Positions 34,000-40,731 of a stretch of 40,731 nt of DNA are shown here, in pieces (within the stretch, counting starts at the first letter, position 1; each line of letters begins with the position of its first letter). The stretch comes from Lampropedia hyalina DSM 16112. Its GTDB lineage: Bacteria; Pseudomonadota; Gammaproteobacteria; Burkholderiales; Burkholderiaceae_C. The notes beneath the pieces are model-generated. The model did no database searches and had not been told where the DNA came from. It worked only from the letters and a program-made list of their open reading frames with translations. The translations under genes were made by a program, and so were the position numbers. The stretch lies in contig NZ_FQUZ01000030.1 of assembly GCF_900129055.1 (NCBI RefSeq), positions 1-40,731 of the forward strand, written 5' to 3'.

Positions 34000-34131
34000 C
34001 TGCAAGACCCTGCCCTGTCGGGTCTGGAAGTGGTGGTGGTGGGCGACCATGCACCGGCGTTTCTGGACAAGACCGCCCGTGCGGCATTCGACCCCAAGCG
34101 GGTGCCTTTCATCCATTTGCGAGTGCAATGA
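34000..34131 (+). pseudogene. C-terminal scrap of a possible sulfatase-like protein
   Basis: One open frame reads GLEVVVVGDHAPAFLDKTAR then AAFDPKRVPFIHLRVQ and a stop (34129-34131). The VGDHAPAF and RVPFIHLR pattern resembles the end of sulfatase/phosphoethanolamine-transferase-type enzymes. There is no start and no upstream homology past the terminator, so it is a remnant. Its stop overlaps an ATG that precedes the second pilin. Weakly supported. Confidence 0.35.
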
Positions 34132-34139
34132 GGCCTGCC

Positions 34140-34331
34140 ATGGCATCTGTCCATCGTTCCAGGGGATTCACGTTGATCGAGTTGCTGACGGTCATGGCGG
34201 TGATTGGCATTCTGGCCAGTATTGCCCTGGTGCAGTACCAGGAGTTTGCCAAGAGGAGTCAGGATGCTGCCGCTCGCTCCGATGCCCGCAACTTCCTTTC
34301 TACGGCTATGATGCACTCCGGCAAGAACTGA
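34140..34331 (+). CDS. Second very short type IV pilin
   Basis: 63 residues from the ATG at 34140, preceded by GAGG at about 6 bases; an in-frame ATG at 34128 would add four residues. Leader MASVHRSRG, then FTLIELLTVMAVIGILASIA with Glu5, then VQYQEFAKRSQDAAARSDAR and NFLSTAMMHSGKN. It is clearly a paralogue of the 33268 pilin over its whole length, including the unusual short tail ([11 protein letters not shown] versus SDARNFLSTAM). No globular domain follows; a palindromic repeat starts right after the stop. Its codon use looks closer to the genome average than that of the first pilin, suggesting divergence or a different source. Confidence 0.82.
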   Translation: MASVHRSRGFTLIELLTVMAVIGILASIALVQYQEFAKRSQDAAARSDARNFLSTAMMHSGKN

Positions 34332-34438
34332 TCGTTCCCATGCTCCTGCGTGGGAACGGCATCGGGACGCTCCAGCGTCCATGGCGTGCCGCTGGAGCGG
34401 CGGGGGAGGCGTTGCTACGCAGGAGCGCAGGGACGATC
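34332..34438. repeat. Palindromic repeat (GTTCCCACGC family), copy 2, reversed
   Basis: Starts TCGTTCCCATGCTCCTGCGT and ends CGCAGGAGCGCAGGGACGAT, with inner GGGACGCTCCAGCGTCC and GCCGCTGGAGCGGC. It aligns with the reverse complement of 28449-28563. It could end transcription of the second pilin. Confidence 0.78.
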
Positions 34439-34475
34439 AAACGATCAATCATCCCGCCTTGCCTACAATCGCGGG

Positions 34476-35309
34476 ATGACCGATTCATACCCCGCTTTTT
34501 CCGAATTGCGTGCCCAGGCTCTGGAGATTTTGCTGCTGACCGATGCCGACGAAAAGGCACGCCGCACCCACGCGCTCCATGCCCAGGCCGATGCGTTGCC
34601 GCTGCACGCTGATGCCCAACTGCACGCGCCACCGGCTGCCGGGTTGCCGGGAATGCCTGCGGCTCTGGTGCTGGCACGCCATACGGATGTGGCGCGGCGT
34701 TCCCCGGCCACGTTGGAGGGGCGGGCGGTGCTGGTGCATGCCATCGTGCACATTGAATTCAATGCCATCCATCTGGCCCTGGATGCCATCTGGCGGTTTG
34801 CCGGTATGCCGCCCGCGTTCTACCGCGACTGGCTGAAGGTGGCCGCCGAAGAGGCGAAGCACTTTCAGTTGTTGCAGGCGCAGCTGGAGCGCATGGGCTG
34901 GCACTACGGCAGTTTTCCGGCGCATCAGGGCTTGTGGAGCATGTGCGAGAAAACCCGCCACGACCGGTTGGCACGCATGGCCCTGGTGCCGCGCACGCTG
35001 GAGGCACGCGGGCTGGATGCCACGCCGCTGATTCAGCAGAAGCTGCGCCAGATCGGCACGGACGATGCGGTGCAGACGGTGGCGATTCTGGACATCATCC
35101 TGCGCGAGGAGGTGGGGCATGTGGCCATTGGCAACTACTGGTATCGCTGGCTGTGCCACCAGCAGCAGTTGGAGCCGGTGGGCCTGTACCCGCAACTGGT
35201 GGCGCAGTACGAGGCCCCGCGCCCCAAGGCTCCGCTGAATCTGGAGGCACGACGCGCCGCCGGTTTCACCGAGGAGGAACTGGCGTATCTGCAATGGGGT
35301 GGAGACTGA
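34476..35309 (+). CDS. DUF455 family ferritin-like protein
   Basis: 277 residues, cytoplasmic, helical. Carboxylate/histidine motifs of a ferritin-like di-iron fold are visible: HIEFNAIH near residue 91, AEEAKHFQLL near 127, and REEVGHVAIG near 210. The spacing of the E...EXXH pairs fits DUF455, a conserved family of unknown function found widely in betaproteobacteria. The ATG at 34476 is preceded by the second GTTCCCACGC repeat; no strong Shine-Dalgarno is seen. The parvulin gene follows after 143 bp. Confidence 0.9.
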   Translation: MTDSYPAFSELRAQALEILLLTDADEKARRTHALHAQADALPLHADAQLHAPPAAGLPGMPAALVLARHTDVARRSPATLEGRAVLVHAIVHIEFNAIHLALDAIWRFAGMPPAFYRDWLKVAAEEAKHFQLLQAQLERMGWHYGSFPAHQGLWSMCEKTRHDRLARMALVPRTLEARGLDATPLIQQKLRQIGTDDAVQTVAILDIILREEVGHVAIGNYWYRWLCHQQQLEPVGLYPQLVAQYEAPRPKAPLNLEARRAAGFTEEELAYLQWGGD

Positions 35310-35452
35310 AGATGCGCACCTGCCAGTGCGATGCTGCCGCGACATTCGATTCTCTTTGAACAAACTGCGGGCAGGAAACTCTTTTGGCATATAGTCTGCG
35401 CGTTGGACGCGCTGCATCCTGGAACGTGTGTACGATTTTTCCTGAAACCCCT

Positions 35453-36376
35453 ATGACCCTCCGACTCTCTTTCTCTCCGCTTTCTTCTTCTCGCCATCTG
35501 GTGGGCACTGTGCTGCTGGGCATGGCTGGTGCAGCCTGCATGCCTGCCGTGGCCGATGCGCCGCAGGTGCTGTTCAAGGGGCCGCATGCCACCGTCACCA
35601 CCGATGACATTCAGGCCGAAACCGCCCATTTGCCCGCCGATACGCGCCAGCGTTTGCTCAGTCGCCCCGATCAGGTGGGCCAACTGGCCGAAAACCTGTT
35701 CATACAGCGCACCCTGGCCGCACAGGCACGCGAGCAGAAGCTGGATCAGACCACCGAAGTCCAGACCCGTGTGCAACTGGCCAAGGATCGCATCGAAGCG
35801 GCTCTGGTGCTGGACAAGCTGAAGGACGAGGCCGCGCTGTCGCCGCAGAACCGGGAAAAATACGCCCGCTCCATTTACAAGGCCGAACCAGAGAAGTTCC
35901 GCGCACCGGCCGATACCCGCGCCAGCCATATCCTGATCCTGAGCAAGACCGAAGGGGCCAAGGAGAAGATCGACGGCATTTACGCCCAGCTCCAGCAGGG
36001 GGGGGATTTTGCGGCACTGGCCAAGGAGCACTCGCAAGACCCACGCAGTGCAGAAAACGGTGGCGATCTGGGTTTCTTCACCAAGGGCCGCATGGTGGCC
36101 GAATTCGAGCATGCCGTGGAGCAGTTGAAGAAACCGGGGGAGTGGAGCAAGCCTTTCCTGTCGCACTTCGGCTGGCACATCGCGCGGCTGGAAGAACGCC
36201 GCCCGGAACGCCCCCTGCCGTTCGAGGAGGTGCGCGAGCGGCTGGAGCAGGAGGGTAACGAAGCGGCCTTTCGCAGTGCCCGCACGGCCGTGACCGAAGC
36301 GATCAAGGACAAGGCGACCCCGGACTTCGAGGCCATCGAAGCCTTCAGCAAGGCACAGGCCACCCCCGACCGCTGA
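35453..36376 (+). CDS. Periplasmic parvulin-type peptidyl-prolyl isomerase
   Basis: 307 residues. An N-terminal hydrophobic segment (HLVGTVLLGMAGAACM...AVADA) acts as a signal peptide. A SurA-like helical region (about 40-150) is followed by a parvulin rotamase domain with ASHILILSKTEGAKEKI, GDFAALAKEHSQDP, NGGDLGFFTKGRMV and LSHFGWHIARLEER. Such proteins help outer-membrane or secreted proteins fold. A perfect hairpin lies just downstream. Confidence 0.93.
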   Translation: MTLRLSFSPLSSSRHLVGTVLLGMAGAACMPAVADAPQVLFKGPHATVTTDDIQAETAHLPADTRQRLLSRPDQVGQLAENLFIQRTLAAQAREQKLDQTTEVQTRVQLAKDRIEAALVLDKLKDEAALSPQNREKYARSIYKAEPEKFRAPADTRASHILILSKTEGAKEKIDGIYAQLQQGGDFAALAKEHSQDPRSAENGGDLGFFTKGRMVAEFEHAVEQLKKPGEWSKPFLSHFGWHIARLEERRPERPLPFEEVRERLEQEGNEAAFRSARTAVTEAIKDKATPDFEAIEAFSKAQATPDR

Positions 36377-36388
36377 TGCACTCACCCG

Positions 36389-36420
36389 ATGCCACCTGTT
36401 CGGGTCGGAGCAGGTGGCAT
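36389..36420 (+). terminator. Strong hairpin after the PPIase gene
   Basis: ATGCCACCTG and CAGGTGGCAT form a perfect 10-bp stem with a 12-base loop. There is no immediate T run (TTTTT occurs about 11 bases later), so it may be a weak terminator or an mRNA 3' stabiliser. It sits 17 bp before the next start codon. Confidence 0.5.
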
Positions 36421-36437
36421 TGCAGCTTACTTTTTCC

Positions 36438-37241
36438 ATGAACTTTCTTCTTCAGGACCTGCAATCGCTGCAACGCCTGCGCCAGTTGTGCTGGCGCATG
36501 GGCGTGCGCGAAATGCAGAGCCGCTACGCAGGCACGGCGGCGGGCGTGATCTGGGTGTATCTGCCACCGCTGCTGACGATGGCGACCTACTACCTGGTGT
36601 TCGACATCATCTTCAATATGCGCCTGGGCGATCAGGCCCCCGCCCGCACCGTGGGCGTGTACATGATTGCCGGTATGCTGCCGTGGATTGCCTTTGCCGA
36701 TGCCATCTCGCGCGGCATGGGCAGTCTGCTGGAGGCGGGCAGCGCGTTGCAGAAAAACCCCCTGCCACCGGTGCTGTTTCTCACGCGCACGGTGCTGGCC
36801 AGCGGGCTGATTTTCGGGCCGCTGCTGCTGGCGGTGTTTCTGTTCTATGGGCCGCAGCACGGTTTCGCGCCGCTGGCCCTGCTGTCGTTTGTGCTGTTGC
36901 TGCTGCTTCAGGCAGTGCTGTGCTGGCTGGTGGGCTATCTGCTGGCCCTGCTGGCCGCTGCCGTGCGCGACACGGTACAGATCACCAACTTCATTCTGGG
37001 CATCGGCATTTTCCTCAGCCCCGTGTTGTTCCCAATCGCCATGTTCCCGCAGCAATGGCAGTGGGCACTGTGGCTCAACCCCATGACCCCCTTCGTGCTG
37101 GGCTACCAGAGCGCGTTGCTGGAAGGCGCACTGGCTGGCACCAGCGTCTGGCTGGCCATTGCCGTGTGGTTCTCGCTGCTGGCCCTGGTGCTCAACGGGG
37201 CCATCGGGCGCACCCGCGAAGAACTGATAGACTGGCTGTAA
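36438..37241 (+). CDS. ABC-2 type permease, polysaccharide-export-like
   Basis: 267 residues with six hydrophobic segments (for example VIWVYLPPLLTMATYYLVFD, LALLSFVLLLLLQAVLCWL, LGIGIFLSPVLFPIAMFP). An amphipathic N terminus LCWRMGVREMQSRYAGTAAG is typical of Wzm/KpsM-type permeases that export O-antigen, capsule or teichoic acid. A late LNPMTPFVLGYQSALLEG is also characteristic of the family. The partner ATPase gene, usually next door, is absent; ubiJ follows directly. The ATG at 36438 fits the family start. Confidence 0.85.
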   Translation: MNFLLQDLQSLQRLRQLCWRMGVREMQSRYAGTAAGVIWVYLPPLLTMATYYLVFDIIFNMRLGDQAPARTVGVYMIAGMLPWIAFADAISRGMGSLLEAGSALQKNPLPPVLFLTRTVLASGLIFGPLLLAVFLFYGPQHGFAPLALLSFVLLLLLQAVLCWLVGYLLALLAAAVRDTVQITNFILGIGIFLSPVLFPIAMFPQQWQWALWLNPMTPFVLGYQSALLEGALAGTSVWLAIAVWFSLLALVLNGAIGRTREELIDWL

Positions 37242-37266
37242 CCCCATTTCTCCAAGGCATTCCACC

Positions 37267-37908
37267 ATGACCTCTCCGCAATCCCCCCTGTTCTTTCTGC
37301 GCAACCTGTTCTCTGGCCTGGAAAAAACCCTCACGCCTCCGCCCTGGCTGGTGCATGAGGTACAGCATCGCGTGGTGCTGCTGGTCAATCATGTGCTGCA
37401 ACAGGAGCCGCAGGCCCAAGAGCGGCTGGCCACCCAGCGCGGCAAGGCCGTGTTCATCAGTTGGCGGCAGTTTCACATGCAGGTGAAGATCACGCCCGCC
37501 GGGCTGCTCGATCTGGACGAAGACCACGCCACCAACCACCTGCTGCTGGAAATCACCGAAACCTCGCCTTCCGCCCTGGCCCGCGATGCCATCCACGGCC
37601 AGAAGCCGCCGATCCGCATTGCCGGGGACGTGCAACTGGCCAGCGAACTGAACTGGGTCATCGACAACGTGCGCTGGGACCTGGAAGACGATCTGGCCCG
37701 ATTGATCGGCGATGTGCCGGCCCACAAGGTATCGAACGTGGCGCGGCGCGTGGCACAGGAACTGCGCGGCTTTGCGCAGAACGCCACCGGCTTCATCGAC
37801 GGATTGCGCGGCCAGAAAAACCCGACCCATGATGCCGGCACGGCCAGCGACTTCGGCCACGCACCGGAACACACCGGCAGCAGCGACGACAGAAAGCCAT
37901 CGGCATGA
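37267..37908 (+). CDS. ubiJ: Ubiquinone biosynthesis accessory factor UbiJ
   Basis: 213 residues. UbiJ is a soluble SCP2-domain lipid carrier that, with UbiK, supports the ubiquinone biosynthesis complex. The N-terminal SCP2 part includes [34 protein letters not shown], and [18 protein letters not shown] with the following [20 protein letters not shown]. This last segment is the family signature. The Gly/Asp/Ser-rich tail is disordered. The stop overlaps the start of ubiB by 4 bp (ATGA), the conserved ubiJ-ubiB order; ubiE is not next to it here. Confidence 0.93.
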   Translation: MTSPQSPLFFLRNLFSGLEKTLTPPPWLVHEVQHRVVLLVNHVLQQEPQAQERLATQRGKAVFISWRQFHMQVKITPAGLLDLDEDHATNHLLLEITETSPSALARDAIHGQKPPIRIAGDVQLASELNWVIDNVRWDLEDDLARLIGDVPAHKVSNVARRVAQELRGFAQNATGFIDGLRGQKNPTHDAGTASDFGHAPEHTGSSDDRKPSA

Positions 37909-39488
37909 GGAAGTGGCTGCGCGGCTGGGCGATTCTCTGGATTGTGTTCCGCTATGGGCTGGATGAGCTGGTGCTCACCAGCTTCAACCACAAGGGCGTG
38001 GCCGCACTGGCGCGGATTCTCTCGATCGGCCGCAGTCTGGACGCACCGCGTGGCCAGCGACTGCGCGAGGCCCTGGAGCGGCTGGGGCCGATCTTCGTCA
38101 AGTTCGGGCAGGTGCTGTCCACCCGGCGCGATCTGCTGCCACCCGACATTGCCGAGGAACTGGCCCTGCTGCAAGACCGTGTGCCGCCGTTCGACTCCGA
38201 CGTGGCGGTGGGCATCATCGAGAAAGCCTTCAGGAAGCGGCTGGAAGATATCTTCGTCCAGTTCGACCGCACCCCGGTGGCCAGTGCCTCGATTGCGCAG
38301 GTGCATTTCGCGCAGATCACCGACCGCGAAGGCCAGTTGCGCGACGTGGCCGTGAAGGTGCTGCGCCCCGGCATGCTGGACGTGATCGAGCGCGATCTGG
38401 AGCTGATGCACACGATGGCATCCATGCTGGAGCGTGTCTCCGCCGACGGCAAGCGGCTCAAGCCCCGCGAGGTGGTGGCCGAGTTCGACACCTATCTGCA
38501 CGACGAACTCGACCTGATGCGCGAAGCCGCCAATGCCGCGCAGTTGCGCCGCAACATGGACGGGCTGGACCTGGTGCTGATTCCCGAAATCCACTGGGAC
38601 TTCTGCCACATCGACGTGCTGGTGATGGAGCGCATGAACGGCATTCCCGTCGGCCAGACCGAGGTCTTGCAGGAGCAAGGCGTGGATTTGCACCGGCTGG
38701 CACGCGACGGTGTGACGATTTTCTTCACCCAGGTGTTCCGCGACGGCTTCTTCCACGGCGACATGCACCCCGGCAATATCCAGGTCAGCGTGGAGCCGCA
38801 AAGCTTCGGACGCTTCATCTCGCTGGACTTCGGCATCGTCGGCACCCTGACCGATTTCGACAAGGAATACCTGGCGCAGAACTTCTCCGCCTTCTTCCGG
38901 CGCGACTACAAGCGCATTGCCGAGCTGCATGTGGAAAGCGGCTGGGTTCCCGCCGACACCCGCGTGGCCGAACTGGAAGCGGCGGTGCGCACCGTCTGCG
39001 AACCCTATTTCGACCGCCCGCTCAAGGAAATCTCGCTGGGCATGGTGCTGATGCGGCTGTTCCAGACCTCGCGCCGCTTCCACGTCGAAATCCAGCCGCA
39101 ACTGGTGCTGCTGCAAAAGACCCTGCTGAACATCGAGGGGCTGGGCCGCCAGCTCGACCCCGACCTTGACCTCTGGAGCACCGCCAAGCCCTTCCTGGAA
39201 AAGTGGATGAACGAGCAGATGGGGCCGCACCGCCTGATGACCGAGTTGCGCAACGAAGCCCCACGCTACGCGCAAATCCTGCCCGGCCTGCCGCGCCTGT
39301 TGCAGGATTTTCTGGTGCAGCACGGCCAGCAGTCCCACCAGCAGGCGGCATTGCAGCAACTTCTGCAAGAGCAGCGGCGCACCAGCAACCTGCTGCACGC
39401 CCTGCTCTACGGCACGCTGGGCTTTGTGCTGGGCGGGCTGGGGGTGCTGCTGGTGCAGGCTCTGGTGCGGCAGGGAATGCTGGGGTGA
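37905..39488 (+). CDS. ubiB: Ubiquinone biosynthesis atypical kinase/ATPase UbiB
   Basis: 527 residues. UbiB belongs to the ABC1/ADCK/UbiB kinase-like family and is needed for aerobic coenzyme Q synthesis at the inner membrane. The family KxGQ motif appears as [16 protein letters not shown] near residue 66. A nucleotide-binding Lys is in VAVKVLRPG near 150, the catalytic-loop-like HGDMHPGNI near 284 and the metal-binding LDFGIVG near 306. Two hydrophobic helices at the C terminus ([20 protein letters not shown]) anchor it. Translation is coupled to ubiJ. Confidence 0.97.
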   Translation: MRKWLRGWAILWIVFRYGLDELVLTSFNHKGVAALARILSIGRSLDAPRGQRLREALERLGPIFVKFGQVLSTRRDLLPPDIAEELALLQDRVPPFDSDVAVGIIEKAFRKRLEDIFVQFDRTPVASASIAQVHFAQITDREGQLRDVAVKVLRPGMLDVIERDLELMHTMASMLERVSADGKRLKPREVVAEFDTYLHDELDLMREAANAAQLRRNMDGLDLVLIPEIHWDFCHIDVLVMERMNGIPVGQTEVLQEQGVDLHRLARDGVTIFFTQVFRDGFFHGDMHPGNIQVSVEPQSFGRFISLDFGIVGTLTDFDKEYLAQNFSAFFRRDYKRIAELHVESGWVPADTRVAELEAAVRTVCEPYFDRPLKEISLGMVLMRLFQTSRRFHVEIQPQLVLLQKTLLNIEGLGRQLDPDLDLWSTAKPFLEKWMNEQMGPHRLMTELRNEAPRYAQILPGLPRLLQDFLVQHGQQSHQQAALQQLLQEQRRTSNLLHALLYGTLGFVLGGLGVLLVQALVRQGMLG

Positions 39489-39506
39489 GCTGCTTCAGCC
39501 CCCTCC

Positions 39507-39756
39507 GTAATGCCGGACTTGATCCGGCATCCAGTTGCGCCGCAACCCATTGGCAAGCGAGGTATTTTTTGTAAGCGTCGTCACTGGATGCCGGATCAAG
39601 TCCGGCATGACAGCGTTTGCTGCTTTGACCCAGGCTGTAATAACCACTTGGCCAGCTTATGCCCAAACGTTCCAGACAGCAGCAGGTTGAGCACGGCATG
39701 ACGCTGTGCGTGAGTCTCACCATCACACAAACCGGACAAGAGAAACACCATGGCAC
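39507..39756. repeat. Dispersed palindromic repeat, copy D (divergent and split)
   Basis: A 27-bp palindrome pair at 39507-39533 and 39585-39611 (GCCGGACTTGATCCGGCATC type) encloses an unrelated core. The typical right flank (GCATGACGCTGTGCGTGAG... CACCATCACACAAACC) appears only at about 39694-39740, after 80 bp of other sequence. It looks like a rearranged or composite copy. Confidence 0.7.
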
Positions 39757-39763
39757 GCTTGCC

Positions 39764-39799
39764 CTGAAAAAATGGGGCCTTGTGCCCTGTTTTTTTCAG
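39764..39799. terminator. Two-way Rho-independent terminator after ubiB
   Basis: CTGAAAAAA-TG-GGGC-CTTGT-GCCC-TG-TTTTTTTCAG: a GC core flanked by A and T tracts that pair, giving a T run on both strands. It would end the ubiJ-ubiB transcript 275 bp after the ubiB stop. Confidence 0.75.
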
Positions 39800-40023
39800 T
39801 ACCGCCACAAAATCTGAAGATAATCCGCCCTTGACAAAATTCAGTCGTGGGCGAGTGCCATCCAGGCAAAAAACCGGCTTGATTTTTGCTCAGTCGCAAC
39901 CATCCGTCTTGCCTGCTGTGCCCGCCCCTGTCATGCCCGCGCCCCGCCGCTGGCCATCAGGCCATGCACTGCCAGCCAGGAAAATGGCTTTCGCTTTGAC
40001 TCTTTGTGTGAGAGGGTTTTCGC
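39800..40023 (+). other. Leader of the symporter gene, no gene seen
   Basis: Contains a consensus-like TTGACA near 39832 but no convincing -10 at the right distance. The GAGAGGG ribosome-binding site is at about 40010-40016. Nothing else recognised. Confidence 0.4.
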
Positions 40024-40438
40024 ATGGCACTGATCGCTTTTATCTTCGCCTACCTGCTGGTTTCCGTGGCCATTGGCCTGTATGCCGCCAGGAATGTTCA
40101 CAACACCACCGATTACGCGCTGGCCAGTCGCCGCCTGCCGCTGTTCATGGTGGTGGTCATGACTTTTGCCACCTGGTTCGGCTCCGAACTGGTATTGGGC
40201 GTTTCGGCGGAATTCGCCGAAGGCGGCCTGATCGCCGTGGTGAAAGACCCCTTCGGGGCCGGGCTTTGCCTGGTGCTGGTGGGCCTGTTCTTCGCCCGCA
40301 AGCTCTACCAGAAGACCCTGCTGACGCTGTGCGACTTCTACCGCCAGCGGTTCGGCACCTTCATTGAGGTGGTCTGCTCCATCATCATCATCTTCAGCTA
40401 TCTGGGCTGGGTGGCCGCACAGGTGAAGTTCCCCCCAT
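40024..40438 (+). pseudogene. 5' part of a sodium:solute symporter gene, cut by an IS
   Basis: About 138 codons remain: MALIAFIFAYLLVSVAIGLY (TM1), NVHNTTDYALASRRLPL, FATWFGSELVLGVSAEFAEG (TM2 region with the family's early signature), GAGLCLVLVGLFFARKLY, LLTLCDFYRQRFG and IIIIFSYLGWVAAQ. This matches the N terminus of SSS-family Na+/substrate symporters (normally about 480-550 residues, 12-14 membrane segments). Homology ends at VKFPP, exactly where an IS3-type left end begins. The start has a good GAGAGGG ribosome-binding site. The 3' part may lie beyond the window on the far side of the IS. Confidence 0.85.
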
Positions 40439-40731
40439 TGACCGGACACCTTATATTTCTCAAAGAAGGAGTCCATCATGTCTTCAAAACGCCCGCAGTA
40501 TCCACCTGAGTTTCGCAGTCAAATTGTTGAGCTGGCCAAAGCAGGTCGCACACATGCTGAACTTGCCCGAGAGTTTGGATGCCACGCCACCAGCATTGGC
40601 ACCTGGGTTCGCCAGAGTCAAATTGATGAAACCGGCGATACGTCTTCAGATGCACCGTTGAGCACCGCTGAGCGCCAAGAATTGACCGCATTACGGCGCG
40701 AGCTCAGGCAAGTTAAGCAGGAGCGCGATAT
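40439..40731 (+). mobile_element. IS3-family insertion sequence, left end (partial)
   Basis: Starts TGACCGGACACC, a TG-initiated end as in IS3 family elements, within the disrupted symporter gene. Contains the beginning of orfA and runs off the window, so the right end, orfB and target duplication cannot be seen. Confidence 0.75.
40478..40731 (+). CDS. IS3-family transposase OrfA (partial, cut by window end)
   Basis: 84 complete codons are visible: MSSKRPQYPPEFRSQIVEL, then AKAGRTHAELAREFGCHATS with IGTWVRQSQ forming the HTH of Tnp_1 (PF01527) transposases. A leucine-zipper-like ELTALRRELRQVKQERD follows. This is the DNA-binding OrfA; the catalytic DDE OrfB would follow by -1 frameshifting. 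Preceded by GAAGGAG at 7-8 bases. Confidence 0.88.
   Translation, partial: MSSKRPQYPPEFRSQIVELAKAGRTHAELAREFGCHATSIGTWVRQSQIDETGDTSSDAPLSTAERQELTALRRELRQVKQERD

Noticed and set aside
37473-39398. 641-residue open frame antisense to ubiJ/ubiB
   Set aside because: Shadow of ubiB codons (many Leu/Gln/His); no ribosome-binding site or family.

Overview
The window looks like chromosomal DNA of a betaproteobacterium, probably Burkholderiales and Comamonadaceae-like. Support comes from the tRNA-Tyr/tRNA-Gly/tRNA-Thr/tuf cluster, mfd, a ubiJ-ubiB pair, hslO next to a gamma-carbonic anhydrase, a DUF455 protein, moderately high G+C, and many short palindromic intergenic repeats. I cannot name the genus from the sequence.

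Layout: (1) 1-1.6 kb, minus strand: tuf preceded by three tRNA genes. (2) 1.8-5.3 kb: mfd. (3) 5.3-13.2 kb, plus strand: a tightly packed run of AAA ATPase (DUF3696-like), PIN-domain nuclease and minimal RNA ligase, joined by 4-bp ATGA overlaps. It is followed 11 bp later by a type III methyltransferase (mod) and, after a 340-bp repeat-filled gap, by its restriction subunit (res). (4) 13.3-17.9 kb: an orphan peptide-binding protein, a GST, a DJ-1 family protein and a J-domain protein. (5) 18-23.6 kb: a second, unrelated type III-like mod/res pair on the minus strand, divergent from a small HTH regulator across an A+T-rich gap with a palindrome. (6) 23.7-30.1 kb: a TSUP permease, a 670-residue unknown protein paired with a PPDK-like protein that lacks the PEP/pyruvate barrel, then hslO and gamma-carbonic anhydrase. 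(7) 30.2-34.4 kb: accessory DNA with a Sel1-type protein, an rpn/DUF4351 gene split by a TnpB-only IS1341-type element, and two very short type IV pilin genes with a separate secreted protein. (8) 34.5-39.5 kb: DUF455, parvulin PPIase, an ABC-2 permease, ubiJ and ubiB. (9) 39.5 kb to the end: a sodium/solute symporter gene cut by an IS3-family element that runs off the window.

The strongest candidate for an undescribed system is the ATPase-PIN-RNA ligase trio (5293-7915), apparently co-transcribed with a type III restriction-modification system. The composition suggests an ATP-gated RNA cutter with its own RNA-sealing enzyme, loosely analogous to PrrC anticodon nuclease beside a type I system. 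This is inference from domains and gene order. Also notable: a dispersed palindromic repeat whose core is inverted in one copy relative to two others, a TnpB element whose exact removal would rejoin the rpn reading frame, and a split short-pilin locus with a good sigma-54 promoter match.
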